Origin: a virus
Reading direction: 5' to 3' (one strand)
IMG/VR virus record: IMGVR_UViG_3300031673_000443
Span: 1 to 25,144 of that record
Length of the DNA stretch: 25,144 nt
Below, piece by piece: positions 9,001 through 16,288 of the stretch. Position 1 is the first letter of the stretch; each line of letters opens with the position of its first letter. The translations under genes and the position numbers were made by a program. The notes below the pieces were generated by a model. The model was given only the letters and a program-made list of their open reading frames with translations, was not told where the DNA came from and searched no databases.

Positions 9001-9847
9001 TGTGTCGTACATAATTGTACCGTTAACCAAGATGGTACGGGAAGAGGGTGCCACGGTTGTACGCGAGGAGTTGGTTGTTCAACAAGACACGGACTACACA
9101 CTGATCCGCCAGTGGTCGTCTGCTCAGGTTTCTGTCTATTTACTTACGGACGCCCTTAAGTCTGCCACAACCAACGGAGGTGGCCCGGAGAACGAATTCA
9201 GGGGGGTTTTCCAGAGTGACGCAGCTTTGTCCCTTGTTACGGCGACACCGAACGCCCAAGGTGTCCCCCTGAGCAATAGCACAGGCAATTCGTTCATCAT
9301 TGGATCAGGTGGCATCTCCATTACTGGATACACAGATGACGCAACATTGTTTGCGGAGGCCCCATACACCACGTTAGAGGAAAACCAAGTTTGGGTTGCG
9401 GCTCAACGTAAGTCCCGCACAGCCAACCGTGTTTTGGTAACACTCGACGGCGGCGTATCTACCGTACCCGGAGAAGGCCATAACTTGGTGGGCAACCAGA
9501 TCTCGTTCTTGGCCTACAACGGTATATTCTCCGAAACAATCGCTGTGTGGAATTCAGATCGCACGGTTCAGTACACTAGCACAGGGACAAGCCCAGACTA
9601 TGTGATTGACAGCGGCACACTGACAACACCAACAGGAATACGTCGGGTTGCTGCGGGGACGATCTTGTCTGGCCAACATGTTCTGGTAGATTACCAATAC
9701 CACGAGCCACAGAAATTGCCCACAAGCTATGACTACACGGTAACCTACGTTGTTGGTGCGGACTCAGGGACAAAAAATGTGGAGCCGGGAGAAGTCGAAT
9801 TCGTTGAGGTCGGTAATTTTGACTTTACGTACGATGAGGATGTGTGA
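6098..9847 (+). CDS. Baseplate J / gp6-like protein, extended (1249 aa)
   Basis: This is the best-supported identification. About residues 450-640 carry the baseplate J-like pattern: a Val-Pro-x-Gly-Ser-x-Val strand, Gly-Glu-Ala-Gly-Asn-Val, and the signature Gly-Gly-Ala-Glu-Glu-Glu-Ser-Asn-Arg-Asp-Leu-Ala-Ala-Arg starting near residue 541. About residues 890-975 look like the C-terminal J domain, with a Tyr-Phe...Gly-Gln-Gly-Ile-Pro-Leu motif. The N-terminal 330 residues look like Ig/FnIII-type beta domains. Two similar beta domains lie at about 819-885 and 1150-1220. J proteins (P2 gpJ, T4 gp6) form the baseplate ring that joins wedge to periphery. Family members are often 300-450 aa in small phages, so this one has large additions. 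It is flanked by the gp25-like and I-like genes. The ribosome-binding site is weak (GGGG about 14 nt upstream, ACGGG close to the start). Confidence 0.85.
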   Translation: MANAPEFLGPDGIYRTNYIFSTVRSFRFFTGRMDISTVDMQVSIRGAAFSSNPDLITFEGVSFTVPNPTAYPEGLPLLLGDNVIDVRAISTSGAVSGTSSTTARLVQEGDLGLIVEAPSGISIEKMDGKVRITVEGLENDNIQGYNFYAAVDEGGGADGYFQINPSLVNVGDREEVLDEIGTLAVDADVKLTPAGVPAADPLFLNYVGTQQNSLDVVLQTDFNESLEVAESVRKVRTNMVVSSVREVSYYSFTHDRSADTTSEDPAIPNNEFNAIAETDPLYYVVTAVYYDPTTQLELESFFSPELVGYPILITPAIGTFPNVTRQQLVDDTALSIFRTQPQVSIQAGAVVRDTFIDPFSTEAERLRFLVDFLHRAQSFTTLLPIDDPTGTGESVPVSESNYKLALKAALFLVSDDDVQAVIDASFEHLASKFGVFRRSGRRSAGEATFYTKRVPPSSVPVPIGSTVSGGGLNFRTTENAEITLSNIASFFNPVTGRYSVRVAIQAEDVGEAGNVSAGQITSIEDTLPGLLVVNEGPTFGGAEEESNRDLAARAQGRLSSVDSGTYQGYRQAAIDAPGVEEVRVIEAGNPLMQRDYDPVDGEHRGGRVDIWIRGENLSTVTDAFAFSFEIGRNIQFQVIGNPQDLIFRAVDPRLSTSFPIIEMLEIPVIGYVFRNVSKSITMSLIDVQILDYNLIQLSDTHNDPTQVDLNDVVLGYYRYRTSDKFVFPRQPVRSIESLEGTVTGEVSSDTFALYHPEAPLAKGRSINAGDYLQIVADEAADQGLTIPSGDPVSVVDEDHVFLGEHIEYLQSLGANQLTVHVYNEDRTIEYNGPFSVTGATDFTIIDGTQTSPVGLKRTDTGSIASGQTVLIDYEHDENFTVTYVINSVVSAVQRVINATRHAGADVLVKESIPSPVDISATIVLNQGASPDTTGALITTNLANYFGSLGQGIPLRQSDIIGVVETTDGVSYIIVPLTKMVREEGATVVREELVVQQDTDYTLIRQWSSAQVSVYLLTDALKSATTNGGGPENEFRGVFQSDAALSLVTATPNAQGVPLSNSTGNSFIIGSGGISITGYTDDATLFAEAPYTTLEENQVWVAAQRKSRTANRVLVTLDGGVSTVPGEGHNLVGNQISFLAYNGIFSETIAVWNSDRTVQYTSTGTSPDYVIDSGTLTTPTGIRRVAAGTILSGQHVLVDYQYHEPQKLPTSYDYTVTYVVGADSGTKNVEPGEVEFVEVGNFDFTYDEDV
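8552..8752 (+). repeat. Beta-domain repeat copy 1 inside J-like protein
   Basis: Residues about 819-885 of the J-like protein. The order of motifs is Val-Tyr-Asn-x-Asp-Arg-Thr, then Gly-Thr-x-Thr-Ser/Thr-Pro-x-Gly, then Ser-Gly-Gln-x-Val-Leu-(Ile/Val)-Asp-Tyr, ending Val-Thr-Tyr-Val. The second copy is at 9545-9754. Confidence 0.65.
9545..9754 (+). repeat. Beta-domain repeat copy 2 inside J-like protein
   Basis: Residues about 1150-1219. It repeats the motif order of copy 1: Val-Trp-Asn-Ser-Asp-Arg-Thr, Thr-Pro-Thr-Gly, Ser-Gly-Gln-His-Val-Leu-Val-Asp-Tyr and Val-Thr-Tyr-Val-Val. The two copies bracket the C-terminal J domain. Confidence 0.65.
9836..9840 (+). promoter_or_regulatory. Shine-Dalgarno GAGGA for tail protein I-like gene
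   Basis: GAGGA ends 6 nt before the ATG at 9847 and 3 nt before the GTG at 9844. Spacing and codon favour ATG 9847, which overlaps the J-gene stop as TGATGA. Confidence 0.5.
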
Positions 9848-11160
9848 TGAGTAACAACGACGACGGCAACAACACTAAGTACCTGCCGTCATCTATAGTA
9901 CAAAACCCGTCTAGCACACCGCAATCTGGGCAAGACTACCAAGACAAGACCAGAGCTTTGGTGGAGAACATCTTAAGTGTGTTCTACCAGTTGTTGCCAT
10001 CAAACTATGTTTCTCAGGTCACCGGGCCTTTTTATACGTTGCAGTTTCAGGCGGCAGCCGAGCAAATAGCTAAGGCGCAGGTTGCTCTCCAGGAAGTTTT
10101 TTATGACTCAGATGTAGATTTCACACGGCCAGAGTTTTTGTACCAGATCATTGGATCTCTGGTGTTCCCAGATGCTGACGACGGAATCCCCCAACTTGAT
10201 GGTGATCTAACATACCGCACCTTTTTGAAGCGCATGATCCTACTGCTACTTGATGGGGCCACCGCGACCACCATAGAGCAGGGCCTAGAGCTACTCACAG
10301 ACGCTGATATTGAGGTCATCGAGAAAGCTGTTGTAGCAAGAGACACTCCCGGTTCAGCTTGGGGGTTCGATGAGCAACATGAGCTTGAAATCAACATCAG
10401 AACCGAAAACTGTGATTCTTTCCCAGATGATCCCTTTGTTTTGCAGGAGAACGCTCGTTTAGTCATTCGGGCCCTCAAACCTGCAACCAAATTGTTTCAA
10501 TTCAGGTTCCTTTTTTGTGAGGCATTTGGCCCCCTATTTGAGGATGAGGTTACCTGGGAACTTGATATTTACAGATACGAGGATTTCAGGAAATATTGTT
10601 TGGGGGCAAAAGAACTAGTCGGGTCTGCCGGTGAAACCCTGACAGATCGGGGGCTTTTTCGCGATCCATATAGAAGTTTCAGATCCATTTCACCAGGGGC
10701 AGTGGTAACGATTTCCAGTGGGGCAAATGCCGGACGTTGGATCGTCAAAGAGATCTTGGTGTACCCATTAGGGGATGATTCAACACCTCGTTCCTTTACA
10801 ACATCGCCGTCAAGCCTCACAGGGACGTTGACCATCACGGACGGCGTTATCGAGGATATCACTGCGAGTGCCGACTTCTCAGATGCGGTTGAGGGAGAGG
10901 TGTTAACCATTGCTGATGGTCCTAATGCTGGGCCGTACCGATTGGAAACTTTGATCAGTGGGCAGGGTGGCCCTGTGGGAACAGTCCCATCTGGATCGTT
11001 GATTTACAGGGTAACTCCGGCTCCTAGTTTAATTCGGATCGAACGAAGGATGCCGGTTGTCGCAATCGGGCAGGCTTATACAATAACGGTTGATCGACTG
11101 GGAATCCAAATACCAAGAGTGGTGCTAAAAGAAGACCACTCAGCAGAATTTACCCTATAA
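9847..11160 (+). CDS. Tail protein I-like baseplate protein (437 aa)
   Basis: I choose the ATG at 9847, overlapping the stop of the J-like gene, over the GTG one codon earlier. The first 45 residues are polar and Asn/Ser-rich. About residues 35-220 are helical, with an aromatic segment (Phe-Tyr-Gln-Leu-Leu-Pro-Ser-Asn-Tyr) and a Leu-Leu-Leu-Asp-Gly-Ala-Thr-Ala-Thr-Thr-Ile stretch that recalls the helical part of P2 gpI / Mu gp48-type proteins. The position directly after J supports the same assignment. The C-terminal half has two copies of a Gly-x-x-(Val/Leu)-Thr-Ile-x-(Ser/Asp)-Gly-x-Asn-Ala-Gly motif, at residues 284-296 and about 350-362. The protein is longer than typical gpI (about 180-250 aa) because of these beta modules. 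In P2, gpI is a baseplate component next to J. The family call is moderate because sequence similarity in this family is weak. Confidence 0.5.
   Translation: MSNNDDGNNTKYLPSSIVQNPSSTPQSGQDYQDKTRALVENILSVFYQLLPSNYVSQVTGPFYTLQFQAAAEQIAKAQVALQEVFYDSDVDFTRPEFLYQIIGSLVFPDADDGIPQLDGDLTYRTFLKRMILLLLDGATATTIEQGLELLTDADIEVIEKAVVARDTPGSAWGFDEQHELEINIRTENCDSFPDDPFVLQENARLVIRALKPATKLFQFRFLFCEAFGPLFEDEVTWELDIYRYEDFRKYCLGAKELVGSAGETLTDRGLFRDPYRSFRSISPGAVVTISSGANAGRWIVKEILVYPLGDDSTPRSFTTSPSSLTGTLTITDGVIEDITASADFSDAVEGEVLTIADGPNAGPYRLETLISGQGGPVGTVPSGSLIYRVTPAPSLIRIERRMPVVAIGQAYTITVDRLGIQIPRVVLKEDHSAEFTL
10696..10740 (+). repeat. Gly-x-x-Val-x-Ile-x-x-Gly-x-Asn-Ala-Gly module, copy 1
   Basis: Encodes Gly-Ala-Val-Val-Thr-Ile-Ser-Ser-Gly-Ala-Asn-Ala-Gly, the core of a small beta module in the I-like protein. 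A second copy is at 10894-10932 and a third relative lies in the next gene at 13526-13576. Confidence 0.5.
10894..10941 (+). repeat. Gly-x-x-Leu-x-Ile-x-x-Gly-x-Asn-Ala-Gly module, copy 2
   Basis: Encodes Gly-Glu-Val-Leu-Thr-Ile-Ala-Asp-Gly-Pro-Asn-Ala-Gly-Pro-Tyr-Arg. It aligns with copy 1 without gaps across 13 residues. Confidence 0.5.
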
Positions 11161-11170
11161 GGGAAGGCAA

Positions 11171-14100
11171 ATGGCGGGTTATGGCATAGGGTCGTGGGGA
11201 GTGGATACTTGGGGTGCTGCTGGCATTGCGCCCACAGTTACGAGCGCAGTCAGCCTCGATGGGTTCCGCATAGAAGTCACGTTTTCAGAAGATATGCAGT
11301 CGAGTGCTGCTTTTTACAGCCCATCTTCCTATTTTTTTACGCCATTCTGGGGTGGTGCACCGGTAACCACTATTTCTGTAATTGCCGGGACAATAGGCCC
11401 TCTCGGACCAAGATCTGCCGTAATCACCCATACAGGGACAACGTTTGGTGGTTTCTATCGAACGATGGTTGTGGGCCTCAAAAATGCTGGCGGGACGGCA
11501 ATAGATCCAGCAAACAACTACGCTGACATTCTGACCAGGGGCGATGAACCAACCTACACGGCGACAGCCACAGCAGGAAACAAGGTAGTCCTACAGTTCT
11601 CACAGAATATGTTGTCCGAAACAACGGTATCTCCAGGGATCGAGCAAGTATCCGCGTACAGTTTTGAACATACCCCTCCCGCGTTCCCAATTCCGTTAAC
11701 CTTGCAATCTGTTTCGCATCCGTACACCGGTGATCTTAAAAAAGTTGAACTCACTGTTCAGGGTATGACCTCGATCTGGTACGACAGCACCGTGGGTGTG
11801 GGGGATGCAATTCGTTTTGACGGCACGTACCTGCCAAGCACGAGTACTACGTTTCTTGGGGTTGAGCTTGGTTTGGGGACAACAACTGTGGTTGTAGATC
11901 ACTTGTTGTTGTCTAAAAATAGCGGCAGCATTTATGGGTGGGGGTTTATTGATACCTCCGGTAGACTCACAGGGACATCAACTGTACGGGATACTTTTGT
12001 TTTTGACGTATCAGTTGGTTCGTTTGGCCCCCCCGCTGAAGAATATGGTGTTGGTGCTTGGGGGACTAGTACTTGGGGCGCTGGGCCTCCAGGTGAGGGT
12101 CATTTAGGCACGTACTCATTTTCTGATGGGGCGACCCAAATCGATGTGCGCTTTGAGCAGGTAGGGGGTATTAAAAAAATAACTGTCCAAAGTGGCTTCT
12201 TCTATGCGCAAGTAGACGCGGATTGGGGGGCGGGGCCTACTGAACTTTGTGTGGTGCGTAACCAGCTAGCAGACACGTACACTATTGGGATGGATGGAGC
12301 GCCGCTAGTGTCTGGTTTAATAGCGGCTTTTACAGGAAGCCCTTCTATTTTGGGGGGTAATCCAGGGACACAATTTACGTTGGCCGCTGATTTTGATGTG
12401 GTCAATTTTTCGTTATCCAGTGTGGATCTAACGTCTACTGAAACGATCTTTGGGCACACTTGGAATTTTGTCCATAGTTCTGTTTCTATGTTTCTTGGCT
12501 CTGCGGTTTTGGCAAGCGACCATCTTTATACAGATCGAGGTCCATTGGTGAAGGGCTGGGGCGATGCAACCCCCGCAACCACCCAAGATGTTGCCGTTTT
12601 TGTCAACAGTTTGGCGTACACGTGGATCGATTCTGTGAATCCCTACACTGGTAAGATCACCTTTTCCATCCCGATACCGTTCATGCCGCCAGGCACCACT
12701 ACTGTAGAGGTAGATTATATTTGGTTTGCGAACCCGGTGTTCCCCTTTGCAGGGTTCAACACCGATGGTTTGGTATTCAACAAATGGGATCGGCGAGACG
12801 GGATGGCAGCATACCCCCCTGCGCACGGCGAGCAGATCCAGACACTGCCAGCATTCCCCAAGGGATATACAAGTACCTCCCGGTTCCCATTCAGCGCAAC
12901 GATGGGGCCTTGGTCAGATGGAACCCCGCAACCTCTATTAATCGGCCACCGCTATTTGGGACTTGTTCGTGAGTATTCAGCAACTTTCAACAACCCAACG
13001 ACGTTGCTCTTTAACCAGAACCCCCATTCAAGCAGAGTCCGTGGCTTTGCGCTAACGCCTCCTCCAGTATCTGAGGCGTTTGAGGGTGTGCGCGATCCGC
13101 AATTTGATGATCCCCCCTGGATTCTGGAAGGTTCAGATACAGGGGTAGCCGACGCTGTCACAGGCATCTATACCCTCAAGGATGAGTCAACCGGGACGTT
13201 TGGTACGGGCCAGGCTGCGTTCTATCAACGTGACGCCGACTTCTCCTTTCCGTCATCCGTGGTGATGGCGGCTCGATTCGAGGTTTCTGAATTCACAGTA
13301 GATGGGGTATATACCGGGATCAGCTTTGGGATGCACGACAACCGCAGGCTCTACCTGGTAGGATTATTATATGTAAACGGAGTGCGTCATGTTGGGATGC
13401 TCAAAGACCCAGGGCGCTTGCAAGAGATATCTTCGTGGGACGTGGGCCCTACAACAGCCATTGAGATCTTGAACAGCACAACGTACACGGCGCAGACCTC
13501 AGATATCCCGACTGATGTCGGTGTGGGGACGCGGTTTCAGATATTCACGGGATCACAAGCTGGGGTATATACCATCAAAACTAGGGTAGACCTCCCAAAC
13601 GGTACATCTACGGTAACTGTAGATGACACCATCAGTACTTTCCCAGCAGATCCCCAGTGGTGGGGCAATCGGTATTACTCGATCCACTACGAAATTTTGT
13701 GGAGCAGCAACCCCTCAACATATCGGATGGTTGTCGAGCCTGAGCAGGCGCTGGCCCAGTTGCTTATTGGTGGCGCAATTTCTGCCGAAGTTCTTACGTT
13801 TGACAGCGCCCCAGACTTCCCGATCCCACCTGACACGACCCTGATGTTGAACACAACCAGGGGTGGTCAGATCTTTTGGGGATCTTTAAGCCGTGAGGCC
13901 ACCAATACAAGCCTTTGGTCATTTTTCCGTTACGGGGTGCTGCCAGACCAAACAACATTGAACTCTCGTGGGCATATTGTTTCGTCTGAAATGACGGCAA
14001 CTCCTGATGACGATGCCAACAGCGAGTGGTTTGAGCCACAAGACTTCGGATATGCCGAAGTTGACAGCACTGGAAACCAGATCTTGCTGAAGAGCACATC

Positions 14101-16234
14101 TGGCAGTGACACACTTGATCTAGTGTTTGGCTACAAGAGGATCGAGCCATTCTTGCGCCACGACACCATGACTGATGTAGACGGAAAGTTCAAGGTTGAG
14201 TCCGGTGTGTTGGACTCTGGCGATGCTACGGTGCGTATATGGGACACCCAACGCGATATCCGGCTGGCAACACTCCTCTATACAGAGAACCCCCTGGAGC
14301 CGTACAACTTTAGAAACCTGATTAGGTTGCCAGCGATATCTTTGTCTTGTTTGTACAAGCCTAGCGAGGCTGGATGGGTTTCTGGACAAAGCACAGATGT
14401 GTCTGAAGAAGTGCGTCAACATAGGTTGATGGTCAGTGTCCCCACAGGTAGCTACTACACCAACGTGTACGGGCCGTTGGCGGCATTAGTTGACGATGTG
14501 GGATCTCGAATACTGGAGGCTCGGTTTGCCGTTGAGAGCTACACGTATGATCCAGTCCAGGGAGACACAGGGATCTATATTGCCGCCGAGTGTGGTGGTG
14601 TTACGGGGGTGTCCAAAGTTGTCGGTTTGACCTTGTGGGCACCACACCTTGGTATTCCAGCCAAGGTGGTTTTAGTAGATCCAATTGACGTTGCGGTACC
14701 TGGGGCCTTGTTTCCCATCCAAGATTTCGATTTTGACTGGACAGATGGCGCACAACACACATATCGCGTCTTGATGGATGATGTGACCGACACAGTCACG
14801 TTAGTAATTGACGATCAAGTTCAAGTACCCACCGTTGATATCAACTTGTTTGGTAACACGGTGGACAACAAACGTGTGTCTTTTGGCAACTCTAACTACC
14901 TGGACACGTCTTCTACAATCGAGTGGCACTCAGTCTCATACCAGTCCCAGCCTCCCTGGAATGTTATGCGAACACTTGGTATTTGGTTGGGTGGCGACCC
15001 CACGGACATCAATAATTGGGAGCTACCGCGCACAGATTCCAACAATGATCCCAACAGGTGGATTACGGCTTCTGTGGAACCAATGGACTGGTCATCTGAT
15101 ATCGAGTTTCGACTCCGCAAAGATCCAGGGTGGGGTGTAACGTTATTTAGGCCGGATTTGCCTGTACCACCGTTTTATACGGGTGACTTTGCCACCAAAA
15201 TGACGGAACCGTCTGCCGGTTGGATCAATGTCTCCTCTGATGCCTTACCTACAACGACCGATCCTTTTGGTGGGGTTGCTTTTGGGGCGCTAGATCCACG
15301 ATCCATAACCCAACAACGGTGGGATTATGTTCGTTACCGGGTGTACAAGCCAGAGTTTGATGAGTTCATTGAACCCCGCTATATGGTCTTCAACCAGTAT
15401 GGTGTAATTTCCAGTGGGGAGCTTGAGAACGATGTTACCCCAGAACAGGTTACTGTTAGGACGATAGATCAGTCCACCGTGTCCCTAATCCCAGCAAACA
15501 TATTTGCAAATCGGATTTTCGTGATCACCGATGGGTCAACGGTTTTTGTCCCAGATCAATTCACATTTCGGGTAGAATCCCAGACGGTCTTCCTCAAGAG
15601 CGGCCACAATTTCTCAGGTGATCACATCCTGGTGGATATCACGTTTGCTCCTGGTAAGCCTGTTACAAAAACTTATCTGGAGGGCCAGCCCCTCCTGGCA
15701 AGTACAGAACTGGTTAACGAGGGAACCCCTGCATATCTGCGGCATTTGACAAGTGATCCTGAGCGAAAAGTTGTGTTTGGCAGTGTTGTTACTGATCCTG
15801 ACGGAGACTTTATTGACAACACCCCCTACCAACAAGTTGAGTTTGAAGATCGAGATACGACTGTTTACGAGAACATGGCGTTCTTTGACGTAGATAACGG
15901 TGGTGTGCGCGGATTTATTGAGCCTTTCTGTGATAGCTCTTTCCCAGAGCATGGTCTTTCTGAGATGGGTTTGGAGGGGGAACTACTTACAGAACACCAA
16001 GCTGGTGCACCCAAAAATAAACCATTCGAGTTTCCAGATCACATCAAGGCCAGCGGTGGTTCTTTTGAGGATGGTGTGTTGGGGCCTATACCAGTGGCCC
16101 CTGGCACTGAAATCATGTTCCCCAACCAGCAAGCATCTGGAGTGCGCCCCGGAACCCAAACGATGGGCTTAAACCAGAGTGTGCAGATGATCATGATCGA
16201 TGGTGGAGTTGTGGTGCTTAAAAAGGAATGGTAG
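11171..16234 (+). CDS. Giant multidomain tail fibre or adhesin-like protein (1687 aa)
   Basis: The ATG at 11171 is preceded by a purine-rich AAGGGAAGG. The N-terminus has a Gly/Trp motif (Gly-Ser-Trp-Gly-Val-Asp-Thr-Trp-Gly) that returns near residue 292. Residues about 17-120 and 125-250 look like two tandem Ig-like domains of the SbsA/Big type, each with a Phe-Ser-(Glu/Gln)-(Asp/Asn)-Met core. About residues 650-870 and 1100-1256 resemble LamG/concanavalin-like jelly-roll domains; the first is interrupted near residue 786 by the Gly-x-x-Phe-x-Ile-x-x-Gly-Ser-Gln-Ala-Gly module. The C-terminal 200 residues hold no domain I recognise and end Lys-Lys-Glu-Trp. There is no signal peptide or chaperone domain. 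LamG-type folds often bind glycans, so a surface-binding appendage is plausible. It follows the J and I genes, where fibres are commonly encoded. Confidence 0.65.
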   Translation: MAGYGIGSWGVDTWGAAGIAPTVTSAVSLDGFRIEVTFSEDMQSSAAFYSPSSYFFTPFWGGAPVTTISVIAGTIGPLGPRSAVITHTGTTFGGFYRTMVVGLKNAGGTAIDPANNYADILTRGDEPTYTATATAGNKVVLQFSQNMLSETTVSPGIEQVSAYSFEHTPPAFPIPLTLQSVSHPYTGDLKKVELTVQGMTSIWYDSTVGVGDAIRFDGTYLPSTSTTFLGVELGLGTTTVVVDHLLLSKNSGSIYGWGFIDTSGRLTGTSTVRDTFVFDVSVGSFGPPAEEYGVGAWGTSTWGAGPPGEGHLGTYSFSDGATQIDVRFEQVGGIKKITVQSGFFYAQVDADWGAGPTELCVVRNQLADTYTIGMDGAPLVSGLIAAFTGSPSILGGNPGTQFTLAADFDVVNFSLSSVDLTSTETIFGHTWNFVHSSVSMFLGSAVLASDHLYTDRGPLVKGWGDATPATTQDVAVFVNSLAYTWIDSVNPYTGKITFSIPIPFMPPGTTTVEVDYIWFANPVFPFAGFNTDGLVFNKWDRRDGMAAYPPAHGEQIQTLPAFPKGYTSTSRFPFSATMGPWSDGTPQPLLIGHRYLGLVREYSATFNNPTTLLFNQNPHSSRVRGFALTPPPVSEAFEGVRDPQFDDPPWILEGSDTGVADAVTGIYTLKDESTGTFGTGQAAFYQRDADFSFPSSVVMAARFEVSEFTVDGVYTGISFGMHDNRRLYLVGLLYVNGVRHVGMLKDPGRLQEISSWDVGPTTAIEILNSTTYTAQTSDIPTDVGVGTRFQIFTGSQAGVYTIKTRVDLPNGTSTVTVDDTISTFPADPQWWGNRYYSIHYEILWSSNPSTYRMVVEPEQALAQLLIGGAISAEVLTFDSAPDFPIPPDTTLMLNTTRGGQIFWGSLSREATNTSLWSFFRYGVLPDQTTLNSRGHIVSSEMTATPDDDANSEWFEPQDFGYAEVDSTGNQILLKSTSGSDTLDLVFGYKRIEPFLRHDTMTDVDGKFKVESGVLDSGDATVRIWDTQRDIRLATLLYTENPLEPYNFRNLIRLPAISLSCLYKPSEAGWVSGQSTDVSEEVRQHRLMVSVPTGSYYTNVYGPLAALVDDVGSRILEARFAVESYTYDPVQGDTGIYIAAECGGVTGVSKVVGLTLWAPHLGIPAKVVLVDPIDVAVPGALFPIQDFDFDWTDGAQHTYRVLMDDVTDTVTLVIDDQVQVPTVDINLFGNTVDNKRVSFGNSNYLDTSSTIEWHSVSYQSQPPWNVMRTLGIWLGGDPTDINNWELPRTDSNNDPNRWITASVEPMDWSSDIEFRLRKDPGWGVTLFRPDLPVPPFYTGDFATKMTEPSAGWINVSSDALPTTTDPFGGVAFGALDPRSITQQRWDYVRYRVYKPEFDEFIEPRYMVFNQYGVISSGELENDVTPEQVTVRTIDQSTVSLIPANIFANRIFVITDGSTVFVPDQFTFRVESQTVFLKSGHNFSGDHILVDITFAPGKPVTKTYLEGQPLLASTELVNEGTPAYLRHLTSDPERKVVFGSVVTDPDGDFIDNTPYQQVEFEDRDTTVYENMAFFDVDNGGVRGFIEPFCDSSFPEHGLSEMGLEGELLTEHQAGAPKNKPFEFPDHIKASGGSFEDGVLGPIPVAPGTEIMFPNQQASGVRPGTQTMGLNQSVQMIMIDGGVVVLKKEW
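11180..11215 (+). repeat. Gly-x-Trp-Gly...Thr-Trp-Gly motif, copy 1
   Basis: Encodes Tyr-Gly-Ile-Gly-Ser-Trp-Gly-Val-Asp-Thr-Trp-Gly at residues 4-15 of the fibre-like protein. The second copy, at 12044-12079, has the same length and spacing. Confidence 0.7.
12044..12079 (+). repeat. Gly-x-Trp-Gly...Thr-Trp-Gly motif, copy 2
   Basis: Encodes Tyr-Gly-Val-Gly-Ala-Trp-Gly-Thr-Ser-Thr-Trp-Gly at residues 292-303. It matches copy 1 at 8 of 12 positions and marks the start of a new domain block. Confidence 0.7.
13526..13576 (+). repeat. Gly-x-x-Phe-x-Ile-x-x-Gly-Ser-Gln-Ala-Gly module inside LamG-like region
   Basis: Residues about 786-802 of the fibre-like protein. It matches the pattern of the modules at 10696 and 10894 in the upstream gene (Gln-Ala-Gly in place of Asn-Ala-Gly) and interrupts a jelly-roll-like region. 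Confidence 0.4.
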
Positions 16235-16288
16235 TGGCTAATCTATCTATAGAGACAAGATAGTAGAACACGAAGCCGGAGGGCTGAG
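16235..16288 (+). other. 54-nt intergenic gap before the ART-like gene unit
   Basis: It contains CTATCT (16243-16248) and AGATAG (16258-16263), which can form a 6-bp AT-rich stem with a 9-nt loop, and an 8-nt palindrome TCTATAGA (16246-16253). It ends in a strong GGAGGG (16278-16283) 5 nt before the ATG at 16289. There is no T-tract, so a terminator is not supported. A promoter is possible but no consensus is recognised. Confidence 0.35.

Noticed and set aside
9844-9846. GTG as start of the I-like gene
   Set aside because: The following ATG at 9847 has better spacing from GAGGA and forms the usual stop-start overlap.
16241-16260. TAAT...CTATAGAGAC resembling a T7-type promoter core
   Set aside because: The spacing between the TAAT and TATAG elements is shorter than in T7 promoters, and no single-subunit RNA polymerase gene or second copy is seen in the window.
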